A DNA stretch of 34,020 bases, taken from NCBI GenBank assembly GCA_012519005.1, contig JAAYRB010000041.1:1-34020 (forward strand). The letters run 5' to 3'. This document shows, in pieces, positions 8,683 to 16,489 of this stretch. The notes beneath the pieces were generated by a model that did not search any database, was not told the DNA's origin, and saw nothing but the letters and a program-made list of their open reading frames with translations. The number at the start of each line of letters is the position of its first letter. The first letter of the stretch is position 1. The position numbers were made by a program, and so were the translations under genes. The stretch comes from Clostridia bacterium. GTDB lineage: Bacteria > Bacillota > DTU086.

Positions 8683-9504
8683 TCAGCCTTTGAAATACCT
8701 GAAATACCCGTATAATTTCTTGCAGAGGATTACGGACATCAACTGCAGTAAAGAAAACAGGACTATGGTTCCCCCCGGGGCAAGGGATAAATGGAAGGAG
8801 ATCAGCAGGCCCACCAAAACACCTGTGATGGCCATCAGCACAGAAATCAGGGCGGCAGCCCTGAAACTCCCCGCCAATTGCAGGGCTGTGGCAACGGGGA
8901 TTGTCATCAGGGAGGACACAAGCAATATACCCACAATCCTCATGGAAGCCGCCGCTGTAACAGCTGTCAAAAGAGTGAAATAGATATTGATTGTGTTGAC
9001 TGGGATACCTGCTAGAGCAGCACCTTCTTCATCAAAGGAAATATAAAATAAAGCTTTGTAGAGCAGAGTGGTAGATATGATCACCAGCAGGCCCACGGAA
9101 ATAATGATATAGAGATCCATCTCAGTGACGGCAATTATACTTCCGAATAGATAGCTGAGGATGGATGCCGTATTTCCCTTTCCTAAACTGATTAAAATTA
9201 CCGCCAATCCCATCCCACCGGACATGATCAAGGCAATGGCCAAATCCGCATGTTTTTGATAATGTTTCCTGAAATATTCGATGCCCAGTGTACCAAAAAT
9301 GGCAAAAATCATGGCGGATAATGTGGCATTGATCTGGGCTACAAGTCCGGCGGCCACCCCGGCAAAGGAGATATGGGAAAGGGCATCCCCGATGAGGGAC
9401 AGCCTCCTCAGGACAAGGAAAATGCCCATAAGAGGGCTGATGATTCCCACAATTATTCCCGCCGCCAAAGCGCGCTGCATGAATCCATACTGTAGGATTT
9501 CCAT
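8683..9504 (-). CDS. znuB: Zinc/manganese ABC transporter permease (ZnuB-like)
   Basis: 273-residue integral membrane permease of the ABC-3 family with about eight hydrophobic helices. It opens with MQRALAAGIIVGIISPLMG followed by FLVLRRLSLIGDALSHISFA, a stretch typical of ZnuB/AdcB/MntB-type permeases. It is the last gene of the minus-strand operon znuA-znuC-znuB and begins one base after the znuC stop, so translation is probably coupled. Substrate choice rests on ZnuA, whose ligand set looks zinc-type. Confidence 0.92.
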   Translation of the reverse strand: MEILQYGFMQRALAAGIIVGIISPLMGIFLVLRRLSLIGDALSHISFAGVAAGLVAQINATLSAMIFAIFGTLGIEYFRKHYQKHADLAIALIMSGGMGLAVILISLGKGNTASILSYLFGSIIAVTEMDLYIIISVGLLVIISTTLLYKALFYISFDEEGAALAGIPVNTINIYFTLLTAVTAAASMRIVGILLVSSLMTIPVATALQLAGSFRAAALISVLMAITGVLVGLLISFHLSLAPGGTIVLFSLLQLMSVILCKKLYGYFRYFKG

Positions 9505-9505
9505 C

Positions 9506-10270
9506 TCATTCCCCCTCTGCCAGGTGAAGATGATAAAATTGGCTCAAAAAGCCATCCCTTTCCTTGAAAAGTTGTTTCTTCATATATTCCTTGGGGTTGT
9601 GCTCGATGATCTCCTGATTGTAGATGCATACCATCCTGTTGACCCTTTGTGCCGCCGAAATAATATCATGGGTGACCATGATCAGGGTGAGCCTATGATT
9701 CTCATGCAGCCCTGAAAGAAGTGTATACAGGGAGGATTGGGATTCCGTATCTATACCTGCCATGGGCTCATCCATAAATATGAGATCCGGTCTTGTTACT
9801 AGAGTGCGGGCAAGAAACACCCTTTGCTGCTGCCCTCCTGACAGTTTACCCACCATGGAGTCCGCGCAGTGGGAAAGACCTACCAGCTCTAGAACCTCCC
9901 GGACTCTTTCCTTATGTTGAGTTTTCAGAAATTTGAATAATCCCAGGTGGGCTGATTGGTGGGCCTCCAGCACTTCCTTTACTGTTGCTGGAAATGTGGG
10001 GTCAAAAGCGGCAGCCCTTTGGGGAATATATCCTATCCTGTCCCATTGGTTAAAAGATGCTGGATCTTGCCCCATAAGAGTGATACTTCCCCTATTTGGT
10101 TTCAAAAGACCCAACATAATTTTCAATAGAGTGCTTTTTCCGGATCCATTGGGGCCTACAACGGCAATGAAATCCGACTGCTGAATATTTAGATTTGCAT
10201 TGCTCAGAATCGGCTTGTTGCCGTAGGAGAAGGATAAATCCTTCACTTCTAAGATGCTTTTTTTACTCAT
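9506..10270 (-). CDS. znuC: Zinc ABC transporter ATP-binding protein (ZnuC-like)
   Basis: The cytosolic ATPase of the importer, about 254 residues. Walker A GPNGSGKST, Q-loop in RIGYIPQ, signature LSGGQQQR, Walker B LIFMDEP and the switch His in MVTHD are all present, so it should be active. The ATG at 10270 overlaps the end of znuA by 8 bases and has a GGGG element just before it. A longer reading from a TTG at 10285 lacks an SD. It sits between znuA and znuB in one operon. Confidence 0.93.
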   Translation of the reverse strand: MSKKSILEVKDLSFSYGNKPILSNANLNIQQSDFIAVVGPNGSGKSTLLKIMLGLLKPNRGSITLMGQDPASFNQWDRIGYIPQRAAAFDPTFPATVKEVLEAHQSAHLGLFKFLKTQHKERVREVLELVGLSHCADSMVGKLSGGQQQRVFLARTLVTRPDLIFMDEPMAGIDTESQSSLYTLLSGLHENHRLTLIMVTHDIISAAQRVNRMVCIYNQEIIEHNPKEYMKKQLFKERDGFLSQFYHLHLAEGE

Positions 10271-11198
10271 TTTGCCCCAGGGCAATCTTTAGCTGCTCTA
10301 AATTGTCATACATCAATGTCATATAATTTTCACCTCTACTCTCCTGTTCCTTTGTCAATGTACCTATGGGATTCAGAAAAAGGATTTCTGATTGGGTTTC
10401 GTCAGCTAAGGTTTTGGTCACCTTGATGCTGCTCAAGGGTTCCGAGAAAATATAGCCTATCCCATGGGTTTTTAGCAGTTTTATCAATTCCCCAAGATAT
10501 GCAGGGTTTGGTTCGCTTTCCTCCCCCATTCCCATGATGGAAATTTGTTTTAGATCATATCTAGCTGCCAGATAGCCGAAGGCCCCGTGGGTGACCACGA
10601 ATTCCTTTCCCTCACATTTACGAAGTGTTTCATCGTAATCCCTGTGAAGTCCATCCAATCTCAGGGCCAGGGAGGTGAAGTTTTCCCCATAGCTGTCTTT
10701 GTTTTTCTTGTCTACTTTTATCAGGGTTTCCGCTATGGCCTCCGCCATATTTTTAGCCATCACGGGATCAAGCCAAAAATGGGGATCCGCTGTGTCCACA
10801 GGATACCCAGGATCATTTCCCTGGGGGAGTTGATCGTAGACTACCTCAGCAATTTGAAGGACTGACACATTTTCCCCTAGGGATCCGGCTACCTTTTCCG
10901 CCCAAGGCTCCAAACCTGCCCCGTTATATATGAAAAGGTCAGAGGATTGAAGATCTACAATTTCCTTGGGTGAGGGTTCGTAGGTGTGAGGATCAGAAGA
11001 GGGGGGCAGTATCTCCACTATATCCGCATGATCCCCGGCAATCTCGGAAGCAAGATAATATATGGGGTGGATGCTGGTGTAGACCTTCGTCCTGCCGGTG
11101 TGGGGGTTTCCTTTTTTGGGGTTTTCAGTACAGCCTGAGATTAAAAAAGCAGCCAGCAGCAGTTGGAGGAGCAGGATTACCACCGTGAATCTTTTCAT
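10263..11198 (-). CDS. znuA: Zinc-binding lipoprotein of ABC importer (ZnuA/AdcA type)
   Basis: 311-residue metal-binding receptor anchored outside the membrane. A signal peptide ends in the lipobox LISGC (Cys23). Candidate ligands are His71 (DPHTYEP), His140 (DPHFWLDP), His204 (VVTHGAFGY) and Glu253 (FSEP). A His at the third position matches zinc receptors; manganese receptors such as PsaA have Glu there, so zinc is the likely substrate. The His-rich loop seen in many ZnuA proteins is replaced by a short Asp/Pro-rich stretch. It is the first gene of the operon and follows a promoter region full of dyads. Confidence 0.92.
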   Translation of the reverse strand: MKRFTVVILLLQLLLAAFLISGCTENPKKGNPHTGRTKVYTSIHPIYYLASEIAGDHADIVEILPPSSDPHTYEPSPKEIVDLQSSDLFIYNGAGLEPWAEKVAGSLGENVSVLQIAEVVYDQLPQGNDPGYPVDTADPHFWLDPVMAKNMAEAIAETLIKVDKKNKDSYGENFTSLALRLDGLHRDYDETLRKCEGKEFVVTHGAFGYLAARYDLKQISIMGMGEESEPNPAYLGELIKLLKTHGIGYIFSEPLSSIKVTKTLADETQSEILFLNPIGTLTKEQESRGENYMTLMYDNLEQLKIALGQNE

Positions 11199-11254
11199 TG
11201 ATTATCCCCCCTAGGGTTTCCGATGTTGAGGACAAGAGCCATCTAAGTACTACT

Positions 11255-11327
11255 ATTATATAAAAAGGATCCTTAGAATACCATCTAATGGTAAATATTT
11301 AGATTAAATATTTTATGATAATGATGA
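11255..11327 (-). promoter_or_regulatory. znu promoter with three stacked palindromes
   Basis: On the minus strand a TATAAT minus-10 lies at 11260-11255. Upstream come three dyads: AAGGATCCTT (11265-11274, inside the promoter spacer), TACCATCTAATGGTA (11279-11293, near the minus-35) and a perfect 9-base-arm palindrome AAATATTTA/TAAATATTT around GAT (11293-11313). A Fur-like half site GATAATGATGA follows at 11317-11327. The minus-35 is poor. The arrangement suggests a repressor such as Zur. The gene-free stretch 11199-11532 also holds the leader of the divergent His-rich gene. Confidence 0.45.
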
Positions 11328-11461
11328 GCGGGACGGCTTGCACCAACAAACTTGGATTCGCGGGGAGCATTATCCGGGTGATTCCACACATTTTACATAC
11401 TCTTGCCATAAAGCCTCTAAATAAATAGGGTATACTGATTTTGGGGATGGGGTAAAGCCCT

Positions 11462-11481
11462 CCCCGGATACGCAACCGGGG
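11462..11481 (+). promoter_or_regulatory. GC hairpin in the leader of the His-rich gene
   Basis: CCCCGG (11462-11467) and CCGGGG (11476-11481) form a six-pair stem with an eight-base loop about 50 bases before the start codon. There is no U-tract, so it is not a standard terminator. A minus-10-like TATACT lies about 30 bases upstream without a good minus-35, which would suit activator-dependent transcription. Confidence 0.35.
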
Positions 11482-11532
11482 TTTCCATCGTATTTTACAA
11501 TTTTTTGGGGAACAAATTTTTGAAGGGAGGTT

Positions 11533-12087
11533 ATGATGATGAAAAGAATTTTATTGATAGCAATTGCCCTGCTGCTGGTAACAGCCTTAGCTGTTCCTGT
11601 TCTCGCCCACGGGGGTGGTGGCTTTGGCGGTGGTATGGGGATGGGACATGGCCACAGCCGCAGTCACGGCCACGGCCATAGTCACGGTTATTGCGGAGAC
11701 TGCCCTCTCTATGACGACCCTTCTTCGCAGGATGTCCGGGATCAAATGCATGAATATAGGGATAATCACCATGAATTGAGGGAGAAAATGTGGGATGCAA
11801 GGGATACGAGGCAGCAGAAGGCCAGGGAGGCTTGGGAAAATAATGACTCCGTAACCTTGGAAAAACTAAGATCTTGGAGGGGTGAAATGCAGAATTTTAG
11901 AGATGAGGCGGCACCCCTATACCAGGAAAAATCCGAAATTCGGGATCAGTACAGGGAAGCAGCATCCCAAAGGGATTTTGAAAGTACAAAGGATCTAGGG
12001 CAAAGAATGGTGGATTTAAGTAAAAAGATTTATGAGATGAGATTGGGTTTTTTCGATAGGCTTCAGTCCATACTGGGAAAACTGTAA
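11533..12087 (+). CDS. Secreted His/Gly-rich CpxP/Spy-like protein
   Basis: 184 residues with a Sec signal peptide (about 1-25, ending VPVLA). A metal-binding-looking stretch follows: GGGMGMGHGHSRSHGHGHSH, then YCGDCP, a CxxC pair (about 53-58). The rest (about 65-184) is charged and helical, like the CpxP/Spy/ZraP group of envelope stress and metal-binding proteins. It contains two RDQ(M/Y) turns rather than a clear LTxxQ motif, so the family call is tentative. GGGAGG precedes the ATG. A strong terminator follows. It lies next to znuABC (divergent) and 1.3 kb before a two-component pair whose kinase shares the GMGMG...SHGHG pattern, so a link to metal or envelope stress is likely. Confidence 0.75.
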   Translation: MMMKRILLIAIALLLVTALAVPVLAHGGGGFGGGMGMGHGHSRSHGHGHSHGYCGDCPLYDDPSSQDVRDQMHEYRDNHHELREKMWDARDTRQQKAREAWENNDSVTLEKLRSWRGEMQNFRDEAAPLYQEKSEIRDQYREAASQRDFESTKDLGQRMVDLSKKIYEMRLGFFDRLQSILGKL

Positions 12088-12121
12088 TATAAACTGAAAA
12101 TATTCTGTAGATTACTTGGAC

Positions 12122-12144
12122 GGCGGCATTTGCCGCCTTTTTTT
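12122..12144 (+). terminator. Intrinsic terminator after the His-rich gene
   Basis: GGCGGC/GCCGCC six-pair stem with an ATTT loop, directly followed by seven T. A textbook rho-independent terminator 35 bases after the stop codon. Confidence 0.9.
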
Positions 12145-12159
12145 ATTCACTTCTGCTCA

Positions 12160-12169
12160 CCCCCCCCCC
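12160..12169. repeat. C10 homopolymer
   Basis: Ten consecutive C lie between the terminator and the truncated MFS gene. Runs this long are prone to slipped-strand change and to sequencing error. A matching G9 run lies at 940-948. Confidence 0.8.
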
Positions 12170-12239
12170 TTCTTTTATTAAATCCAAACCTGTAAGACCT
12201 CCCTTTAATCACGGAAAATTCAGCCAAATAGATGTATAA

Positions 12240-12377
12240 AATCAATTGGGGCTCATCAAGGGTGTGACTTTGACTGGAGTCATCCCAAGAAGCTTTGTAG
12301 AAACCAATACTAAAGCACATTTCCAGATCATAGATGGTGAAAAGGTGCAGGATCCATTCCATGATGACCGTTCCTAA
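12240..12377 (+). pseudogene. Possible remnant of an unidentified gene before the MFS fragment
   Basis: An open frame of 45 codons without a start codon lies between stops and reads protein-like (for example TGVIPRSFVETNTKAHFQ and IIDGEKVQDPFHDD). It ends where the MFS-like sequence begins in another frame. It may be the tail of a gene joined to the MFS fragment by deletion. No family was recognised and it could be chance. Confidence 0.25.
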
Positions 12378-13188
12378 AAATATGAGGGGCTTTAGTTCAG
12401 CCATAATCAACTCAGGGATGGCCATTGGTTTGGCCATCGGTTTGGGTGTTGCAGGTCCCGTTTATCTGTTTTTTAACAATTGGAGGGCGCCTTTTCTCTC
12501 ACTAGCTATTCCCACCATGCTTGTTGCCCTCATATATCAAGCCGTGATGAGGGATGCAAGACCAGCGGAAAAAGTGACTGTGCCCTGGTCTGAAATTCTC
12601 GGTAACAAGAATCTGATGCTGCTGAATGTGGCCATATTTTGTTCCCAGTACGGTTTTTGGACTGTTTTGACCTGGGGCCCTACATTTTTCATGGCGGAAC
12701 GGGGGTTGAGCCTAACGGTTTCTGGGCTTTATACCGCAATTGTGGCTGTGACTGCCATACCCGCCGGCATCTGGTTCGGAAGGAACTCAGATCGTTTTGG
12801 CCGAAAAAAGCTTGCCCTCATCATCCTGCCCCTGACAGCTCTAACCGTTGCCGCCATGGGGTATGTCATGTCGCTGCCCATGCTTGTTGCAGCTTTAATT
12901 GCCTATGGAATAGTAGGAAAATTCTCCTTTGATCCCGTTTCTGTGTCTTGGGTGGGCGACCATGTGGCCCGAACAAATCCGGAGGCAATGGGAACGGCCA
13001 TAGCTGTATTCAATATGAGCGGTATGTTATCATCCATCGCAGCCCCCGTGGTGGTAGGATGGATCAGGGATATCACTGGTTCTTTTGTTGGCGGCTTCTA
13101 CCTTGGGGCGGTAATATTGCTCATTGGTATGGTGGTAGTAGCATTCATCGATGAGACCGTTGAGGAGAAGAAAACAGCCTCCGCCTAG
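12334..13188 (+). pseudogene. MFS transporter, 5'-truncated
   Basis: 284 codons that match only the middle and C-terminal part of a 12-helix major facilitator permease. Recognisable sequence starts at PKNMRGFSSAIINSGMAIG (near TM4-TM5); the first three to four helices, about 120-130 residues, are missing. The interdomain motif DRFGRKKLA, which normally follows the second-half helix pair, is present. The first 13 codons look unrelated and there is no ribosome binding site before the first ATG. The rest is free of stops, so the loss is probably recent. It is unlikely to transport anything. A strong terminator follows it. Confidence 0.75.
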
Positions 13189-13226
13189 GCAGCGGCCGAG
13201 GTGGGGAATTGCAAGATCATAATTCA

Positions 13227-13272
13227 AAAGGGACGACGGTGATTAAACAAATTCTCACTGTTGTCCCTTTTT
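13227..13272 (+). terminator. Strong intrinsic terminator
   Basis: A 16-pair stem (13227-13242 with 13255-13270, two G-U pairs) with a 12-base loop ends in a run of T. It separates the MFS fragment from the two-component genes. Confidence 0.88.
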
Positions 13273-13362
13273 ATTTAGATACGGATTGTTTCACACGGAA
13301 AGTGATTTAATTTAGAAAACCTCCGAATTGTTGTAAAATGTATACAGCCTTTATTTAGAAAC
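13272..13362 (+). promoter_or_regulatory. Upstream region of the two-component genes with repeated WATTTAGA motif
   Basis: TATTTAGAT (13272), AATTTAGAA (13309) and TATTTAGAA (13352) occur on the same strand, and a fourth copy TATTTAGAT lies at 11296 in the znu/His-rich intergenic region. They may be binding sites of the response regulator, but the motif is AT-rich and short. A palindrome TGTATACA lies at 13339-13346. Confidence 0.25.
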
Positions 13363-13420
13363 AAAGCTAATCCATAGGGAAGTTATTATGGGCTTTACTT
13401 CCAGGGGGGAATAGATAAAA

Positions 13421-14098
13421 TTGAAGACTGTTTTTATTCTGGATGATGAGAGGGCCATTTTGGATTTGATAAGTAAATATTTGACCAAGGAAGGTTACTC
13501 TGTGGAAACTTTTCTAAATGCAGAGGATCTGCTCAAAAGGATAGAAATAAAGATGCCCGATATGTTTGTTCTTGATATCATGCTGCCGGGCGGGATGGAT
13601 GGTTTGGAATTATGCCGACATTTAAGGACCGTGACAACAACTCCCATTATCTTTGTATCTGCCAAGGGTGAGGAGCTGGATCGGATCTTGGGTCTTGAAC
13701 TGGGGGCCGATGGCTATCTCACAAAGCCCTTCAGCCCCAGGGAATTGGTGGCCTATATTAAAACTATTTTTAGAAGGGTGGATTTCTCCAATGAAGCCCC
13801 TTCTTTGATCGAGTATGGGGATTTGAAGCTGTCCGTGGAGGAAAGATGGGCTTCAGTAAACTCCAAGGATCTGGAGCTCACTGCAAAGGAGTTTGATCTA
13901 TTGAGCAATCTCTTGGGAAATATCAACAAAGCCTTCAGCCGTCAGGAACTTTTGGATAGAATTTGGGGTTATGACTATGTAGGGGATATACGGGTTGTGG
14001 ATGATTTGGTTAAAAGGCTTCGCAGGAAACTAAGGGAGGCGGGGGCAGCCGTGGGCATCTCCACGGTGTGGGGCTATGGATATAAAATTGGGGAATAG
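13421..14098 (+). CDS. OmpR/PhoB-family response regulator
   Basis: 225-residue DNA-binding response regulator. The receiver domain has the acidic pair in FILDDERAI, the phospho-acceptor Asp in MFVLDIMLPG (about residue 51), the switch Ser in IIFVSAKG and the Lys in LTKPFSPRE. The C-terminal half is a winged helix (ELTAKEFDLLSNLL through VWGYGYKIG). The recognition helix reads DLVKRLRRKL where many family members have VxVHIRRLRxKL. The TTG start follows GGGGGGA by 11 bases. It overlaps the kinase gene by 23 bases, so they are co-translated partners. Likely targets are the nearby envelope/metal genes and itself (inference). Confidence 0.92.
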   Translation: MKTVFILDDERAILDLISKYLTKEGYSVETFLNAEDLLKRIEIKMPDMFVLDIMLPGGMDGLELCRHLRTVTTTPIIFVSAKGEELDRILGLELGADGYLTKPFSPRELVAYIKTIFRRVDFSNEAPSLIEYGDLKLSVEERWASVNSKDLELTAKEFDLLSNLLGNINKAFSRQELLDRIWGYDYVGDIRVVDDLVKRLRRKLREAGAAVGISTVWGYGYKIGE

Positions 14099-15533
14099 AT
14101 TTAAAAGTTTTTCTGCTAAAATTGCATTGGGATATATCATACTGCTTGTGGTTTCTTTTTTAGTGGTGGGTTTTTCATTCCATGGGCTTGTTACGAAATT
14201 CCTGGTCAGGGACGCACAGGATTCCCTGCTGCGTGAAGGTGAGGCTATGATGGAGGCGGCCGCCCTTCAACCGCCGGGTAATGCCGGTATGGGTATGGGC
14301 CCCCGCGGCTCCCATGGTCATGGGCCCGGACATGGGGGTAGAAGGCGGCTTGTTCTGGGTACCCGTTTAGTTCAGGGGGATTATATATTTACTGACCTGG
14401 ATTTGAATATTATGGATAGCAGCAGGCCGGATTTGTTCCCTATAAATTCCACTGTTACGGGCCCCATAGGGGATGTCCTGCTAAAGGAAAGGCTGACCCC
14501 TGGATCAGGGCTTCGTTTTTCCACCGGGGATTTTGTGGCCGTGGCTTTGCCAGCTGCCGGTGCAGGGAGCGAGGTATCCGGCATCTTAATTTTGTTGGCT
14601 GCTGTGGATATCGTTGAGGGTATTTCCTGGGAAATCGCCAGGCTTCTCCTGATTATTTTAGCTGCGGCATCCCTTCTTGGGATATTGCTGGCTTTAGCGC
14701 TGGGAAGAAGTATATCTCGACCCCTGGGATTTCTAAAGAAAAAGGCGAGGGATATGGCTTCCAGGGATTTTTCCCATAAGGTGGACATTCGAACCGGGGA
14801 TGAGATGGAGGAGTTGGGAGAGGCCTTCGATTTGATGAGGGAGAAATTGATGGAGTACGATGCTGCCCAGCGTAGATTCCTTCAAAATGCTTCCCATGAG
14901 CTAAAAACCCCATTGATGTCCATCCAAGGCTACGCCGAGGCGGTGAAAGACGGGGTAGTTGATGGTGAGGAAGAAGTGGACAGAAGCATGGATGTGGTTA
15001 TTCGGGAAAGCCAACGTTTAAAAGATATGGTGGAGGATATTATTTTCCTCTCAAAGCTGGAAAATTTTGAAGAGCAGTATGACTATAATGAAGTTGAGAT
15101 TGAGGAGCTGCTTCATGAGGCAGTTGAATCGGTACAGGGATTTGCAGGGGATCGAGGTATAACTCTAAGGTTTTCCCCGGACACCATGACCAGCCTTTAC
15201 TGCGACGGGGAAAAAATGCTTCGGGTATTTGTAAATATATTGGGCAATGCCGTCAATCATGCCTCTGACGAGGTGGCAATATCTGTGGAGCAAGCAGGAG
15301 ATGGGTGTAAAGTAATCTTTCAGGATGATGGGGAGGGCTTTACAGAGAAGGATCTGGATCGGCTTTTCGACAGGTTTTATAAGGGCAGCGGCGGGGGCTC
15401 TGGTCTTGGCATGGCTATCGCCCGCACCATCGTGGGGAACCACGGTGGGGGGATTACAGCCGACAATACGGATATGGGCGCCAGGGTGGTGGTTCTTCTG
15501 CCCGGCGGCGTAAAAATGAAGGGTCAAATATAA
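14076..15533 (+). CDS. Membrane sensor histidine kinase with His/Gly-rich extracellular segment
   Basis: 485 residues: TM1 (about 15-37), an extracellular sensor of about 150 residues, TM2 (about 187-210), HAMP (about 212-262), then HisKA with FLQNASHELKTPLMSIQGY (His near 274) and HATPase_c with NILGNAVNHA, DDGEGF, FDRFYKG and GSGLGMAIA. The extracellular part carries GMGMGPRGSHGHGPGHGG (about 71-88), close in style to the secreted His-rich protein encoded upstream. This suggests metal sensing or direct contact with that protein, as CpxP contacts CpxA. It is coupled to the response regulator gene by a 23-base overlap and followed by a terminator. Confidence 0.92.
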   Translation: MDIKLGNRFKSFSAKIALGYIILLVVSFLVVGFSFHGLVTKFLVRDAQDSLLREGEAMMEAAALQPPGNAGMGMGPRGSHGHGPGHGGRRRLVLGTRLVQGDYIFTDLDLNIMDSSRPDLFPINSTVTGPIGDVLLKERLTPGSGLRFSTGDFVAVALPAAGAGSEVSGILILLAAVDIVEGISWEIARLLLIILAAASLLGILLALALGRSISRPLGFLKKKARDMASRDFSHKVDIRTGDEMEELGEAFDLMREKLMEYDAAQRRFLQNASHELKTPLMSIQGYAEAVKDGVVDGEEEVDRSMDVVIRESQRLKDMVEDIIFLSKLENFEEQYDYNEVEIEELLHEAVESVQGFAGDRGITLRFSPDTMTSLYCDGEKMLRVFVNILGNAVNHASDEVAISVEQAGDGCKVIFQDDGEGFTEKDLDRLFDRFYKGSGGGSGLGMAIARTIVGNHGGGITADNTDMGARVVVLLPGGVKMKGQI

Positions 15534-15536
15534 ATT

Positions 15537-15561
15537 AGGCCCCGGTTGGTATCCGGGGCCT
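15537..15561. terminator. Hairpin terminator between convergent genes
   Basis: AGGCCCCGG and CCGGGGCCT make a perfect nine-pair stem with a seven-base loop, four bases after the kinase stop. The T-tract after it is short, so it may work in part by stem strength. It could also serve the DUF1028 gene on the other strand. Confidence 0.7.
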
Positions 15562-15585
15562 TTGTGCTTGATAGTTAAGGGTTTT

Positions 15586-16470
15586 TTATTTCACTTGATT
15601 CATCATGAAATCCAGTACATCTCCGTCAATATATCCGTCCTCAGCAATACGGTCATCAAAGTTTTCTGTGAGGTAGTAGGTCTTCAATGCTTCCTGCAGC
15701 TCCTCGGTCCAATTTCCTGAGTAAGCCCCCTGGAAGTAATCCAGCTGAATCAGGGCCTTGGCGATTTTTTTCTCCACATCTCCCTCTATTTTGCGAATCC
15801 TATCAGGATCAGTTTTAGTAAAATAAAGCTTGTGCAGATCATAGATCCTCATCAATTCCTTGATGGGGTTCGGATGGTCGTCCACCCTCAGATCAATGAA
15901 CCGATCGTTGAACCCACCGTAGCCACCCTCTGGCTTTACCACCAATATAGCCGCGGATTGCATTCCCCGACTGTCCCCGCCGGCGTCCTGTGCCGCATCC
16001 AATGCTTCGAGAAGCCTTGAGGCCAGATCACCCTGGGATTTTTCGAAAACCTCCGCCATTTGGGTTACTGTTTCCTCATTCACCAGGATATTGCCCTGGC
16101 AGGCATAATTTTCCCCTGTCACACCCCCGGCCCAGGGGAAGCATTCTTTTCCTGTGAAGCTGGCAGCGTTGCCCTTGGCATCCACAATACCCACTTGTCG
16201 GTATTCCTTTTTTCCATCATCCTCCAGCAGAATATTCAATGCTTCCTGGGGGGTATGGCCCTTTTCCAGCAGCTCCAGACCCCGGGGCCCAAAGCTGGTA
16301 TTGGCCCAGGATTGGGTGGCTACTGCCCCCACCCCGGCCTTGGCCCAGGGCACGGCATTTCCCACCGCCAAAAATTTAGATTGTACCGCTATCCCCAGCT
16401 CGTCATTTTCCGGATCCGCCGCCACGATGGAATATGTGGCGATCACATCTTTCATATTTGGACTCTTCAT
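15586..16470 (-). CDS. DUF1028 family putative Ntn-hydrolase with C-terminal peptidoglycan-binding-like segment
   Basis: 294 residues. The N-terminal 210 or so match DUF1028: TYSIVAADPENDELGIAVQS, VGAVATQSWANTSFGPRGL and GGVTGENYACQGN are recognisable, and the family has an Ntn-hydrolase-like fold. The C-terminal 65 residues resemble the peptidoglycan-binding-like segment often found in this family. Most relatives begin Met-Thr-(Phe/Tyr)-Ser-Ile; here that Thr is residue 12, so if it is the nucleophile the N-terminus would have to be trimmed. No signal peptide, so cytosolic. GGGAGGT precedes the ATG. It is the last gene of the dpp operon, which suggests it acts on imported peptides. Its substrate is unknown. 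Confidence 0.85.
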   Translation of the reverse strand: MKSPNMKDVIATYSIVAADPENDELGIAVQSKFLAVGNAVPWAKAGVGAVATQSWANTSFGPRGLELLEKGHTPQEALNILLEDDGKKEYRQVGIVDAKGNAASFTGKECFPWAGGVTGENYACQGNILVNEETVTQMAEVFEKSQGDLASRLLEALDAAQDAGGDSRGMQSAAILVVKPEGGYGGFNDRFIDLRVDDHPNPIKELMRIYDLHKLYFTKTDPDRIRKIEGDVEKKIAKALIQLDYFQGAYSGNWTEELQEALKTYYLTENFDDRIAEDGYIDGDVLDFMMNQVK

Positions 16471-16489
16471 TATTTATACCTCCCGATGA

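Noticed and set aside
11438-11510. Metal riboswitch in the leader of the His-rich gene
   Set aside because: Only one six-pair stem is visible and it does not match the NiCo or other known metal riboswitch layouts I can recall.
12147-12437. 96-codon minus-strand open frame before the MFS fragment
   Set aside because: It overlaps the MFS fragment, has no SD or recognisable domain, and begins inside MFS sequence antisense.
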